NCBI GenBank assembly: GCA_020444425.1
Contig: JAHLLB010000030.1
Location: forward strand, 1-59,123
Reading direction: 5' to 3'
DNA from: a bacterium
GTDB taxonomy: Bacteria; Electryoneota; Electryoneia; Electryoneales; Electryoneaceae
Length of the DNA stretch: 59,123 nt
Position numbers and translations under genes: made by a program. Each line of letters opens with the position of its first letter. Positions within the stretch are counted from its first letter, which is position 1. The notes under the pieces were generated by a model, which made no database searches, had not been told where the DNA came from, and worked only from the letters and a program-made list of their open reading frames with translations. Positions 1 to 8,101 of this stretch are shown here, piece after piece.

Positions 1-447
1 CTGCCGCCAACCGAAGTTGAAATCAACATCCAATCTTACCGTGATCCGTTGTTCATCCGGCAGCAGGGTGTGTTCTACTGGTATGGCGAGGTGCGCAACA
101 ACACCGCGTCGCCGATGACACGGGACGTCTGGGTGCAGGCGCGTAAGCCGGACGGGTCGTTGAGCGGCGCGTTGGCGTTGTGGTCCGACCTCGAGATTCC
201 GGCGAACGGACAGATCACCGCGACGGTCCGCCAGGGTGTGCCGCTGGACGCGCCGTTGGGCGGGTACAACTACATCGTCCGCGTCGGCGACTACCCGAAC
301 CCTCAGTTCCAGCACCATTTCACGTTGACAGTGGTAGATACGCCTGCAGAGGAGCAGCCTGCGGACATGAGTGCCGAACCGCGTCCGTCCGACTTCACCC
401 TGCGGATCGAACCAGATACGTGGAATGTGACAGCTGATGTTCGGTGA
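1..447 (+). CDS. C-terminal part of a secreted protein (5' end outside window)
   Basis: The frame is open from base 1 and stops with TGA at 445-447, so only the last 148 residues are seen. The visible part is a beta-rich, Ig-like module (motifs VFYWYGEVRNN and PLGGYNYIVRVGDYP) resembling the modules near the ends of the proteins at 15865-18771, 26492-28321 and 53200-54372, which share a hydrophobic, APxGxY-type closing strand. It is followed by a short Pro/Glu-rich tail. There is no YPNPFN/SGxYF sorting domain after the module, unlike two of those relatives. What the missing N-terminal part does cannot be told. Role inferred: envelope or extracellular protein. Confidence 0.7.
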   Translation: MPPTEVEINIQSYRDPLFIRQQGVFYWYGEVRNNTASPMTRDVWVQARKPDGSLSGALALWSDLEIPANGQITATVRQGVPLDAPLGGYNYIVRVGDYPNPQFQHHFTLTVVDTPAEEQPADMSAEPRPSDFTLRIEPDTWNVTADVR

Positions 448-472
448 GATCCCCCAGCCCCAGAGACAACAC

Positions 473-512
473 GGCCGCGTCTGCAAGTTTTTTGACACGG
501 CCACATCTTTCC
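473..512 (+). terminator. Rho-independent-like hairpin after the first gene
   Basis: GGCCGCGTC (473-481) pairs with GACACGGCC (494-502) with one mismatch, and ACATCTTTC follows. The hairpin at 43828-43860 has the same arms, loop core (CAAGT) and downstream ATCTTTC, so this looks like a repeated terminator-type element. Confidence 0.5.
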
Positions 513-554
513 TGAGCCCTGAGCCCTGAGCCCTTCGCCCTGAGCCCCGAGCCC
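513..554. repeat. Heptad repeat, unit TGAGCCC, 6 copies
   Basis: Six 7-bp units: three exact TGAGCCC, one variant (TTCGCCC), one exact and one CGAGCCC. The array ends one base before the stop codon of the minus-strand gene at 556, so it lies directly at that gene's 3' end. Confidence 0.85.
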
Positions 555-555
555 G

Positions 556-1350
556 TCAGTCCTCCCCGAGGTACACGCGGAAGCCGCCTTCCAACGCCAT
601 CCCGCCGACGAGGAAGTCGCCGTCCCACGCGAACAACGGCCCGGTGAATGGACTGTAGCTGTAGGTGAACACGACGAACCATTCCGACCGTGAACCCGGC
701 TCACCGGTGAATTGCAGGCCGGAGCCGATCACGCCGCCGAACGCTGAACCGTCATCCTCGTACGCTTCGTATTCACGATAGGTGGTGTCGCCATACTTTT
801 CCTGCCAGCGGAATTCCAACCGTGACGTAAACTCCACGTACTCGACGCCGACAGTGAAAAACCACAGCGGCAACGGTTCAAACGGCCGCCAATCCAGCAT
901 CAATCGCGTCGTCTTCATCGAATAATGGGTCGCCTGCTGTTCCAGGTATTGTGCACCATCGGGGAGGTCGTCCGGCTCATATCCTTGCAACTCCTCAGTT
1001 TTCGGCCACGCCCAGAACAGGTCGAGATGCGTCACGAAATGAAAGTTGGAACGATAACCGATCGACAGTTTCCCGCCCGGCATCTGGTTGTTCGTCCACG
1101 CGAAACCGATGTCTTCGTAGGTCGAAGTCGCTTTATTCGTGACCAGCCCATACGCGCTGCGAGCCTGCACGTCAAAGGTCACATCCCCGTTGACCGTTTG
1201 AATATCACCGCTGCCGGCAAACTCGAACGCGTTGAATGATCCCCCGATAAACCAGCCGGTGCGTGGCGGCTGAGCGGACACGGGCAGAACGATACAGCTC
1301 ATTGCAACGATGATGATCAGCAGCTGCAGGGTACCAGTGCGGGATTTCAT
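556..1350 (-). CDS. Secreted, probably outer-membrane beta-barrel-like protein of unknown function
   Basis: 264 residues from ATG at 1350; a GTG two codons upstream is also possible. The N-terminus is a clear signal peptide: basic MKSR, a hydrophobic stretch to about residue 22, and cleavage after VSA. The mature part is rich in aromatic residues and alternating polar/hydrophobic strands (GWFIGGSFNAFEF, LSIGYRSNFHFVTHLDLFW, WFVVFTYSYSPFTGPLF), a pattern seen in outer-membrane barrels, but the C-terminus lacks a classical terminal Phe strand. No family recognised. It is followed on its own strand by a heptad repeat abutting the stop codon. Confidence 0.7.
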   Translation of the reverse strand: MKSRTGTLQLLIIIVAMSCIVLPVSAQPPRTGWFIGGSFNAFEFAGSGDIQTVNGDVTFDVQARSAYGLVTNKATSTYEDIGFAWTNNQMPGGKLSIGYRSNFHFVTHLDLFWAWPKTEELQGYEPDDLPDGAQYLEQQATHYSMKTTRLMLDWRPFEPLPLWFFTVGVEYVEFTSRLEFRWQEKYGDTTYREYEAYEDDGSAFGGVIGSGLQFTGEPGSRSEWFVVFTYSYSPFTGPLFAWDGDFLVGGMALEGGFRVYLGED

Positions 1351-1367
1351 GGTCACATCTCGTGAGT

Positions 1368-2150
1368 TTAGAGTGCGTTTTCGTCAACCTCGATCCAGAT
1401 CGGGCAATGGTCGGAGCCCATCACCTCGGAACTGATGGAGGCAGACGTGATCGCGTGCTTCATCCCCTCCGTAGCAAAATGATAATCGATTCTCCAGCCG
1501 ATGTCCCGTTCACGGGCTCTCGTGCGCATGTCCCACCACGAATACTTGCCGGGCGAGGGGTCAAACATGCGGAAAGTGTCGATCCAGCCAGCGTTCACCC
1601 ACTGGTCCATCCACTCGCGTTCGATGGGGAGGAAGCCGGAGGTGTTCTCGTTCTGCTTCGGATGCGCGAGGTCGATTTCCTTGTGCGCGGTGTTGTAGTC
1701 ACCGCAGACGATGATGTTCCGGCCCTCGTTTTTCAGCTTGTTGAAGTACTCGTAGGTGTGCGCGTAGAAATCCATCTTGAAATCGAGGCGTTCCTGGCGC
1801 GCCTTGCCGTTCGGGAAGTAGATATTCGCGATTAACAGTTTGCCGCTAAGGTGTTCGGTGATGACGACACGCCCTTCGCTGTCAAAACGTGACCCGTCCG
1901 CAAATCCGACCTGCACCGAATCCGGCGCGACCACGCTGAAGGTACCGACCCCACTGTATCCCTTCTTCTCCGCCTGTGCGAACGCCGAGTGGTACCCGAA
2001 TGGATTCAGCTGATCCTTTGTCAACTGTTCCGGCCACGATTTCGTCTCCTGCAAACAAAGGACATCCGGTTTCGCGTCCGGCAACCACTCCTGGAAGTTT
2101 TTTTTCCACACGGCACGGTAGCCGTTCACATTCCATGAGGCGATGCGCAT
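1368..2150 (-). CDS. xthA: Exodeoxyribonuclease III (AP endonuclease)
   Basis: 260 residues, normal length for the ExoIII/APE1 family (endonuclease-exonuclease-phosphatase fold). Visible catalytic signatures: SWNVNG (5-10, Asn7), LQETK (33-37, metal ligand Glu35), a GDYNTAHKEIDL segment near residue 149 (Asp/Asn pair) and SDHCPIW (246-252, catalytic Asp247/His248). By family, it cleaves DNA at abasic sites and removes 3'-blocking groups in base excision repair, in the cytoplasm. The ATG is preceded by AAAGGA at good spacing. Its upstream region is occupied by nine perfect TGGGCTC units starting 15 bp before the start codon, which could affect expression. Confidence 0.93.
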   Translation of the reverse strand: MRIASWNVNGYRAVWKKNFQEWLPDAKPDVLCLQETKSWPEQLTKDQLNPFGYHSAFAQAEKKGYSGVGTFSVVAPDSVQVGFADGSRFDSEGRVVITEHLSGKLLIANIYFPNGKARQERLDFKMDFYAHTYEYFNKLKNEGRNIIVCGDYNTAHKEIDLAHPKQNENTSGFLPIEREWMDQWVNAGWIDTFRMFDPSPGKYSWWDMRTRARERDIGWRIDYHFATEGMKHAITSASISSEVMGSDHCPIWIEVDENAL

Positions 2151-2164
2151 GGTTTTTCCTTTCT

Positions 2165-2227
2165 TGGGCTCTGGGCTCTGGGCTCTGGGCTCTGGGCTCT
2201 GGGCTCTGGGCTCTGGGCTCTGGGCTC
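2165..2227. repeat. Perfect heptad tandem repeat, (TGGGCTC)x9
   Basis: Nine identical 7-bp units without a mismatch, lying 15-77 bp upstream of the xthA start codon (which reads leftwards), thus in its leader/promoter region. Perfect identity suggests recent expansion and slippage. Confidence 0.95.
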
Positions 2228-2296
2228 AGCGGATGAACCTTGAATGTAATAGCATGAATGGCTTGTGACTGATTTGAGACTGCAAATTTTACGGTC

Positions 2297-2659
2297 TCAG
2301 TGTTTGGCTCGATAGGACTGAATCAATCCGTGAAGCGCTTTCGATGTTCTGGTTGACAGTTCTCTCAAGTTTTGCTCCTGGGTATCACTGTTCAGAAAAC
2401 CAAGCTGGGCAGAAAGTGTGATCTGGTATTCGAGTTCCAATGAGGAACCCAACGCGATATCAAGAAACCGCAGATAATCCTTTTCCGTGGAACGAGCAGC
2501 ACCTTCCGCGATGTTGGAACCTATGGATACTGCGGCGCGCCGCATTTGCGAGGTCAATCCGAAAAGTTCGTCTTTCGGAAAATCACGAGTCGCTGCGTAT
2601 ACAGCCAAAGCCAGTTGATTCGAAAGTTGAAAGGCCTGCAGTTTCCTGTAGTCGCGCAT
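2297..2659 (-). CDS. Four-helix-bundle protein (23S rRNA intervening-sequence protein family)
   Basis: 120 residues from ATG at 2659, chosen because AAGGAGGAGG sits directly upstream; a GTG at 2677 in the same frame would overlap that site. Family signatures are clear: an N-terminal MRDYRKLQAFQLSNQL segment, FPKDELFGLTSQMRRAAVSI, GSNIAEGAAR and FLDIALGSSLELEYQI. The family (S23 / bhlA) forms small all-helical bundles. It was first seen in intervening sequences of 23S rRNA genes but is common as a stand-alone gene of unknown role. There is no rRNA gene here, so this is a stand-alone copy, flanked by repeats on both sides. Confidence 0.88.
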   Translation of the reverse strand: MRDYRKLQAFQLSNQLALAVYAATRDFPKDELFGLTSQMRRAAVSIGSNIAEGAARSTEKDYLRFLDIALGSSLELEYQITLSAQLGFLNSDTQEQNLRELSTRTSKALHGLIQSYRAKH

Positions 2660-2773
2660 TCCTCCTCCTTGATCCACGTGTCAACCCTTTGGGAGTGCGG
2701 GCAAAGGATGGCTTACCGCACTCAACTAACAGAGTCACCGTGTTGATCAACATATCTGATCGCAGATTTTTTT

Positions 2774-2815
2774 CGAGCCCCGAGCCCCGAGCCCCGAGCC
2801 CCGAGCCCCGAGCCC
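2774..2815. repeat. Perfect heptad tandem repeat, (CGAGCCC)x6
   Basis: Six identical units ending 3 bp before the stop codon (2819-2821) of the minus-strand SDR gene, so it forms that gene's immediate 3' flank. The unit is closely related to those at 513-554. Confidence 0.95.
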
Positions 2816-2818
2816 TAT

Positions 2819-3562
2819 TTACCGCAACGATGTAAGCTGCCGCCCGCCATCCGTCGGTAGATTCACACCCGTAATCCAGCCCGTCTTTTCGCTGAGCAGC
2901 CATTCAATCGCCTCCGCGATCTCTTCCGGCTGACCGGGACGTCCGAGCGGATGCGTCTCCTTGCTGCGTTCGAGGAATGCTGCATACGTATCGACATCCA
3001 TCCCGCCGCGCTTGTGCAATTCGGTGACCACCACGCCCGGATTGACACCGTTCACGCGCACACCGTACGGGGCACCATCAAGCGCCGCACAACGCACCAT
3101 GTGATCCACCGCTGCCTTGCTGACACAGTACGTGAGCAAATTCGCGGAGGCTCGCAGGCCGGTCGCGCTGCTGACCAGCACCGCCGACCCCTTAGTCTGT
3201 TTCAAATCTTCCCAACAAGCCTTCATGATTCTCCAGCTGGCGTGTACATTGACGTTCATCATGTGATCGAAACCGGCGTCGGTTTCGTTGTCCATCCCGC
3301 CGGTGCCGATGATGCCGGCGGCGTGGACGAGGCCCGAGAGCGGTCCGCCCTGGCTGGCTTCGGCGTAGATCGCTTGTGCCGCGTCGGGCTCGGCGAGGTC
3401 GGCGGAAATGGTCGAACTCGCGTGGCCTGCTTGCTTCAGGGCGTTCAATGCATCCACATTCCGCCCGGTTGCGACGACTTCATAACCGCGTTCGCTGAGC
3501 AGGATGGCTGTCGCTTTGCCAATGCCGGAAGTGGCTCCGGTGACGAGTACTTTTCGTGACAT
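2819..3562 (-). CDS. Short-chain dehydrogenase/reductase (SDR family)
   Basis: 247 residues, typical classical SDR length. Rossmann motif TGATSGIG (8-15) for NAD(P)H; an HAAGI segment near residue 80; catalytic Ser131/132 in VLVSSATG; Tyr145 and Lys149 in YCVSK; and NPGVVVTEL plus a C-terminal TGVNLPTDGG segment. ATGR at 31-34 after the second strand hints at NADP preference. The substrate cannot be told; by similarity it could be a glucose/ribitol-type or 3-oxoacyl-type reductase. GGGGG lies upstream of the ATG at 3562. It stands alone between repeats and a divergent small gene. Confidence 0.9.
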   Translation of the reverse strand: MSRKVLVTGATSGIGKATAILLSERGYEVVATGRNVDALNALKQAGHASSTISADLAEPDAAQAIYAEASQGGPLSGLVHAAGIIGTGGMDNETDAGFDHMMNVNVHASWRIMKACWEDLKQTKGSAVLVSSATGLRASANLLTYCVSKAAVDHMVRCAALDGAPYGVRVNGVNPGVVVTELHKRGGMDVDTYAAFLERSKETHPLGRPGQPEEIAEAIEWLLSEKTGWITGVNLPTDGGRQLTSLR

Positions 3563-3650
3563 GGGTATACCCCCGATTGCGAGCGCCGGGATGACGCTGT
3601 TGAAATGGTGACAGCTTGTGTGTACGTTGCGTTCAGGATAACGGGATACG

Positions 3651-4010
3651 ATGATGCCTGAAAAAGAAAAGAAGCTTTACAAGCGCAAGAAGAACAAGCC
3701 CCTCTGGATTCGTGCCAACGATTACAAGCGCATCGAAGGCGCGAATTACATCGTGAAACGCAACGAATTCAGTGCGGCAACTTACGTTATCGGAAAAGCA
3801 ACGCGCAGGCTCTCGACTCCGGTCGAGGTGGAATATGCCCTGACACAGGGTCAGCTCGTTGCGGTCTGGGCCGGAAAATACTTTCGCTACACTCGAGTAA
3901 CTCCGGACGTCGGTCGGGAAGTGCTTGAACTCATCTGGAAATTCGATGACAAGCGTGGCATCCCACGGCCGGAAGTCAGTGACTACGACAAGGATTCGTT
4001 CGACATCTGA
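3651..4010 (+). CDS. Small hypothetical protein with basic N-terminus
   Basis: 119 residues, unrecognised. The first 25 residues are strongly basic (KEKKLYKRKKNKP), followed by a compact mixed alpha/beta region (DYKRIEGANYIVKRNEF, VEVEYALTQGQLVAVWAGKYFRYTRV) and an acidic tail ending YDKDSFDI. No signal peptide or membrane segment, so probably cytoplasmic; the basic arm could bind nucleic acid, but that is a guess. Two adjacent ATGs (3651, 3654) could start it. It is divergent from the SDR gene and upstream of the glycosyltransferase, with 79 bp between. Confidence 0.65.
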   Translation: MMPEKEKKLYKRKKNKPLWIRANDYKRIEGANYIVKRNEFSAATYVIGKATRRLSTPVEVEYALTQGQLVAVWAGKYFRYTRVTPDVGREVLELIWKFDDKRGIPRPEVSDYDKDSFDI

Positions 4011-4089
4011 GCGAGTCGGTTCAGTTCAGTTCGGTAGCCGTCAATTATCCAACTCTCCAGCATTTTGACTGGATTGCAGCGAGATCCCT

Positions 4090-5559
4090 GTGCCTGCTTC
4101 CGCCGTTTCCATTTTAACGAGTATTCAGGCTTCGCCCGAAGCCGTCGTGCGCACTCTGATGGCGCTGCGTCGTACCCAGCAGCAGATCATCTATCTGCAC
4201 GGGCCGAACGATGAGCCGCCACGTGGTCCCGATGTTACCGCAATCGAGACCGACGCGACCACTCTCGGCGCGATGCTGGAAACCGTCCGTGCACAGGTTG
4301 ACGTCGACCTCTACATCTGGATTCCGCCCGGTGTTGAAGTGGAGCCGAACGGTATGCAGGTGTTCCTCGACAAGCACGTCGAGAATCCGGACGCAGCCCT
4401 GATTGTGTCGGACTACAACCTCAAGGGCCGGCACGTTGAGATTCATCCGTTCGCCGGAGATTTGACCGAACGCGAAGACTTCGGCGCAATCTGGGGCCTG
4501 CCGAAATCGTTTCTCGCGATGGTCGGCGGCGCGGACCCGAACCTGAAGTTCACCACCTTCTACGACCTGCGCCTGAAGCTGATGGAACACGGGTTCGTCG
4601 CACGGATCGACGCGCCGACGCACACCATTTTCCCGCCCAACGATGAAGAAAACGTGGCGTCCGACGTCCTGTTTTACCCGGGCGGCGGAGCACTCGGCGG
4701 GTTCAGCTACCTGTTCATGGACAAGGACGAGGAAGCGGAAACCGAGCAGGTCTTCTACGATTGCCTTAAGCGCCGCGGCGCGTTTCTTGATCTGCCGGAA
4801 AACGACGCCCCTCGCAGTGAGGTCAAGGACGGCGACCCAGTCGTAACCGTCGTGATCCCGGTGCACAACCGGGGACGTTTACTCGGCAAGGCGCTGGATT
4901 CGGTGCTCGCGAACACGCGGCAGGACTTCGAGGTCATCGTCATTGACAACGCCTCCCGTGACAACAGCCGGGAAGTTGCCGAAGAGTACGCCGCGAAGGA
5001 CAGCCGCGTGCGTGTTCTGGTCAGCGAAGTCAACCTGATCGCCCGCGCGTTGAACATGGGTGTGAAAGCCGCGCGGGGACGCTATATCGCCCAGCTCGAC
5101 AGCGATGACGAATACGTCCCGCACACCTTGCAGGCGATGGTTGACCACCTCGACGCGCACCCGAAATGTGCGCTCGCGATCAGCTATTATGAGCTGATGG
5201 ACGAGGGCGGAAATACTCTCGAGGACTTCGGTATCATCAAACACCTCGAGTACAACGTGAACAACATTCTGCGGGTCGATGGTGCCGGAGCGTTACGCTG
5301 CTGGAGCAAGGCCGCGATCCTCGAGATGGGCGGATTCAACGAGGACGACTTCCCGAACTACGGTGAGGATTACGACCTCGTGCTGAAGGTGGGTGAGAAG
5401 TACCAGGTCGACCGTGTGCACGACGTGCTGTACCGTTACCGCCGTCACCCGGGCAACACCGACGCGCTCCGCCTGCCGGTTGACAAGATCCGCGCGAAAA
5501 CCCTCGCCCGCACCTGGGCGATTGAACGCCGCAGACGCATCAACGGGTATGAGTTGTGA
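4090..5559 (+). CDS. Family 2 glycosyltransferase with a second, degenerate GT-like N-terminal half
   Basis: 489 residues from a GTG start. Residues about 255-489 are a standard GT2 (GT-A fold) domain: VVTVVIPVHNR, VIVIDNASRDNS, QLDSDDEY (the DxD nucleotide-sugar/metal site) and GGFNEDDFPNYGEDYDLVLK. The first ~240 residues look like an eroded copy: VSDYNLKG where DxD would be, then AMVGGADPNLKFTTFYDLRLKL, which lines up with the acceptor-site motif of the second half but lacks the ED. By family it transfers a sugar from a nucleotide donor, probably to surface polysaccharide or glycoprotein, in the cytoplasm. Its stop overlaps the next gene's GTG by 4 bp, indicating translational coupling with a sugar-kinase-like protein. 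Confidence 0.85.
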   Translation: MPASAVSILTSIQASPEAVVRTLMALRRTQQQIIYLHGPNDEPPRGPDVTAIETDATTLGAMLETVRAQVDVDLYIWIPPGVEVEPNGMQVFLDKHVENPDAALIVSDYNLKGRHVEIHPFAGDLTEREDFGAIWGLPKSFLAMVGGADPNLKFTTFYDLRLKLMEHGFVARIDAPTHTIFPPNDEENVASDVLFYPGGGALGGFSYLFMDKDEEAETEQVFYDCLKRRGAFLDLPENDAPRSEVKDGDPVVTVVIPVHNRGRLLGKALDSVLANTRQDFEVIVIDNASRDNSREVAEEYAAKDSRVRVLVSEVNLIARALNMGVKAARGRYIAQLDSDDEYVPHTLQAMVDHLDAHPKCALAISYYELMDEGGNTLEDFGIIKHLEYNVNNILRVDGAGALRCWSKAAILEMGGFNEDDFPNYGEDYDLVLKVGEKYQVDRVHDVLYRYRRHPGNTDALRLPVDKIRAKTLARTWAIERRRRINGYEL

Positions 5560-6524
5560 ATGATCCAGCTGCCGTCTACGTTGTCGGCATAGACGCCGGC
5601 GCCACACGTTCACGCGCACTGCTTTCCGCACCCAACCGCAAGGACTTCGACCAGGTCCAGGGGCCTGCGTTCAACCTCCGCGTCAACAGACCCCGTGAGC
5701 TGCGGGATTTCATCGACGACGCCATTCACCGGATCATTCCACCCGACCGTCGAGTTGATATTCGCGTCAAGGCGATCGCCGTCGGCGGAGCCGGAATCGG
5801 CACACCCGAAGAGCGCGAAAAGGTCCGGGACGTCCTACTCGACCGTTTCCACACCCAGCACGTGTTTGTCCACCATGACGCCTTTATCGCGCATTTCGGC
5901 GCGTTTTCCGGCGAGCCGGGGGTGATGGTCACCGCCGGGACCGGAACCATTGCGTATGGCCGCAACGCCGAAGGGCGGGAAGCACGATCCGGCGGCTGGG
6001 GCTGGATGCTCGGCGATGAGGGCGGCGGCTGGTGGATTGCTCGGGAAGTCCTGCGCGCCTGCCTCGCCCAGTGGGAAGGTACCGGCCCGGCAACAAAACT
6101 GACAGACCTGCTGCTCGAACACTTCCGCATCAAAGATGTGTATGCGCTGATTCCGAAGCTGTATGCCGGCAAGCTGCAGCGGGAGGAACTGATCACGTTG
6201 GGTGAATCCTACGCGGAGGTCGCGCGTGAGGGAGATGAAGTCGCCCGGGCGATTTACCAACGTGTCGGCCGGGAGCTGGCAAACCTGGCGATCCGGAATG
6301 CTGAGTCGCTGGAGATTCCACTGGCCGGCCTGAAAGTCGCCCTGCTTGGCGGAGTTGCGACCGGCGCGGCCGATCTGATCGTCCCGGCGATGCACGAAGC
6401 GTACGGCTGCGACCCGCAGCAGGATTCCGATCAGTGCCCGCAACTTGTGGAGCCGGAAACGGACGCTGTCCACGGCGCAGTCAACTGGGCACGTGAGCTG
6501 CTGATCAAACGGTCGTATGCGTGA
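5556..6524 (+). CDS. BadF/BadG/BcrA/BcrD-type ATPase, N-acetylglucosamine-kinase-like
   Basis: 322 residues with the ASKHA sugar-kinase fold: phosphate-1 loop GIDAGATRSRALL (11-23), phosphate-2 loop TAGTGTIAYG (126-135), then GGWGWMLGDEGGGWWIAREVL (about 146-165) and an adenosine motif ALLGGVATGA near residue 264. Family members include N-acetylglucosamine kinases and activators of 2-hydroxyacyl-CoA dehydratases. The length and GDEGSG-like motif favour a sugar kinase. It starts with GTG inside the stop region of the upstream glycosyltransferase (4-bp overlap), suggesting the two act on the same amino-sugar pathway (inference). A heptad repeat begins right after its stop. Confidence 0.85.
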   Translation: MNDPAAVYVVGIDAGATRSRALLSAPNRKDFDQVQGPAFNLRVNRPRELRDFIDDAIHRIIPPDRRVDIRVKAIAVGGAGIGTPEEREKVRDVLLDRFHTQHVFVHHDAFIAHFGAFSGEPGVMVTAGTGTIAYGRNAEGREARSGGWGWMLGDEGGGWWIAREVLRACLAQWEGTGPATKLTDLLLEHFRIKDVYALIPKLYAGKLQREELITLGESYAEVAREGDEVARAIYQRVGRELANLAIRNAESLEIPLAGLKVALLGGVATGAADLIVPAMHEAYGCDPQQDSDQCPQLVEPETDAVHGAVNWARELLIKRSYA

Positions 6525-6525
6525 A

Positions 6526-6595
6526 GTCAGTGGTCAGTGGTCAGTAATCAGTAGTCAGTTGCCGGTGGTCAGTAGCCAGTAGTCAGTGATCAGTA
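6526..6595. repeat. Heptad repeat, unit GTCAGTR, 10 copies
   Basis: Ten 7-bp units (GTCAGTG, GTCAGTA, ATCAGTA, GTCAGTT, GCCGGTG and similar) begin one base after the TGA of the kinase gene at 6524. Units differ from one another but keep exact 7-bp phase. Confidence 0.85.
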
Positions 6596-6616
6596 CCGGA
6601 AACATTCACAACGCGC

Positions 6617-6852
6617 GTCATTCTGAACGTAGCGCAGCGAAGTGAAGAAGATCTGGTTAAGAAAGCGGTAAAAAGGGTGTCATTCTGAATATAGCGCAGC
6701 GAAGTGGGGAAGATCCGGTTAAGAAAGCAGTAAAAAGGGTGTCATTCTAAACGTAGCGCAGCGAAGTGAAGAATATCGTCTTTGTCTTTTGCGTCTTTTG
6801 CTGTCTTATGTTTTTTTTAGCTACGAGATCCTTCACTACGTTCAGGATGACA
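6617..6852. repeat. Cluster of GTCATTC...GATCTGG repeat arms with one inverted arm
   Basis: Three direct copies of an about 40-bp arm (6617-6658, 6678-6720, 6741-6780; core TTCTGAACGTAGCGCAGCGA) are separated by a shared GAAAGCRGTAAAAAGGGTG linker. A shortened reverse-oriented arm follows (6825-6852: GATCCTTCACTACGTTCAGG). The same arms recur as single inverted pairs at 18819-18940, 34012-34134 and 49809-49914. Together with the flanking heptads this fills the 417-bp gap between the kinase and aminotransferase genes; I see no gene in it. Confidence 0.85.
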
Positions 6853-6860
6853 CATTTTCA

Positions 6861-6937
6861 ATAGCCCAGAGTCTATAGCCTATAGCCTATAGCCCATAGC
6901 CCCCAAGAGACAAGAGACGAACCACGAGAGACGAGAT
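6861..6937. repeat. Heptad repeat running up to the aminotransferase start codon
   Basis: Eleven 7-bp units in one phase: ATAGCCC/ATAGCCT-type units to 6902, then CCAAGAG, ACAAGAG, ACGAACC, ACGAGAG and ACGAGAT, ending 4 bp before the ATG at 6942. The second half matches the leaders at 14380-14407 and 50022-50056. Confidence 0.85.
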
Positions 6938-6941
6938 ACCC

Positions 6942-8087
6942 ATGCCCCTCGCGCAACGTGTACACAACCTCCCATCCTACCTGTTCGCCGGTCTCGAGGC
7001 GAAAGCGACCGAACTCAAGCAGCGCGGCGTCGATCTGATCGACCTCGGCATCGCCGATCCCGACCTGCCGCCGGTGGACATCGTCAAGCAGAGCCTGATC
7101 CGTCACCTGGACGATCCGGACGCGCATCAATACCCGAGCAGCGTCGGCGATCTCGCGGTGCGCAAGGCGGTGGCGGGGTGGATGCAGGCACGTTTCGGTG
7201 TGGCCATTGATCCGGCGATGGAAATCTGCATCACCAGCGGATCCAAGGAGGGGTTGGCGAATCTGTCCCGCGCGTACGCCGAACCGGGCACCGTTGTCGC
7301 TGCGACCGATCCCGGTTATCCGGTCTATGCCAACGCCGGCGCGATCCTCAACGGGGCGGGCTTCCGTGCGTTGCCGTTGACACCGGACAATCAGTTCATG
7401 CCCGACCTGACCCTCGCCGAGGGGGCACGGCTGCTGTACCTGAATTACCCGAACAACCCGACCGGCGCGGTGGCGGATGAGTCGTTCTACCGCGAGGTCG
7501 CGGCGTTCGCGGACGCTCACCCGGAAACGTTGGTCATCATGGACGCCGCCTACTGCGAGCTCAGTTTCCTGCCGCCGAAACCGCCGTCCCTGCTGCAGTT
7601 CAGCAAGAACGTGATCGAGTTCCACAGCCTGTCGAAGATGATGAATGTGACCGGATACCGGATCGGATTCGCGGCGGGACAACCTGAGGCAATTGCAGCG
7701 CTGGTCAAGATCAAAACGCAGCTCGACAGCGGCGCGCCGGTGTTCATCCAGCGGGCGATGGCGGAGGCGCTTGCGGCCTACGACGGCGTCAATCCACCCG
7801 CCGATGCACAAGAATCTCACAATGAGTACGGCCGCCGGAAGGCATTGCTCGAAAAGGGTTTGAAAGACGTGCCAGGGGTGAAGCAGGTCTATCCGAGCCC
7901 GGCGACGTTTTTCGTCTGGGCGAGTGTGGATGACGATGTCGCGTTTGTCGAACACGCGATGGAGAAGGGTGTGATCCTGACCCCGGGCCGGGGGTTCGGT
8001 GAAGCGGGGGAAGGGTTTATCCGTGCGGCAGTTACCACCTCAGCCGACCGGATCGAGCTGGCGCTGCAGAGGTTGCGGGACGAGTAA
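6942..8087 (+). CDS. dapL: Class I/II PLP aminotransferase, LL-diaminopimelate aminotransferase-like
   Basis: 381 residues, fold-type I aminotransferase. LIDLGIADPDLPP (32-44) is the DapL-type substrate loop; then HQYPSSVGDLAVRKAV, DPGYPVY (123-129), LNYPNNPTG (167-175), the Asp of MDAAYCE, and the PLP-lysine motif SLSKMMNVTGYRIGF (229-243, Lys232, phosphate-binding Arg240). DapL converts tetrahydrodipicolinate to LL-diaminopimelate in one step of lysine and peptidoglycan synthesis. This assignment is by motif likeness; other aminotransferase specificities (glutamate-pyruvate, aspartate) are possible. No Shine-Dalgarno site is visible, because the leader is a heptad repeat. It is convergent with the next gene, 14 bp apart. 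Confidence 0.82.
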   Translation: MPLAQRVHNLPSYLFAGLEAKATELKQRGVDLIDLGIADPDLPPVDIVKQSLIRHLDDPDAHQYPSSVGDLAVRKAVAGWMQARFGVAIDPAMEICITSGSKEGLANLSRAYAEPGTVVAATDPGYPVYANAGAILNGAGFRALPLTPDNQFMPDLTLAEGARLLYLNYPNNPTGAVADESFYREVAAFADAHPETLVIMDAAYCELSFLPPKPPSLLQFSKNVIEFHSLSKMMNVTGYRIGFAAGQPEAIAALVKIKTQLDSGAPVFIQRAMAEALAAYDGVNPPADAQESHNEYGRRKALLEKGLKDVPGVKQVYPSPATFFVWASVDDDVAFVEHAMEKGVILTPGRGFGEAGEGFIRAAVTTSADRIELALQRLRDE

Positions 8088-8101
8088 GCCCAATTGCGTG
8101 A

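Noticed and set aside
2297..2659. rRNA intervening sequence, because the four-helix protein is of the S23 type
   Set aside because: No 23S rRNA sequence flanks it; the family is common as a free-standing gene.
6526..6595. CRISPR-like array
   Set aside because: Units are 7 bp in direct tandem with no spacers, so this is a tandem repeat, not CRISPR.
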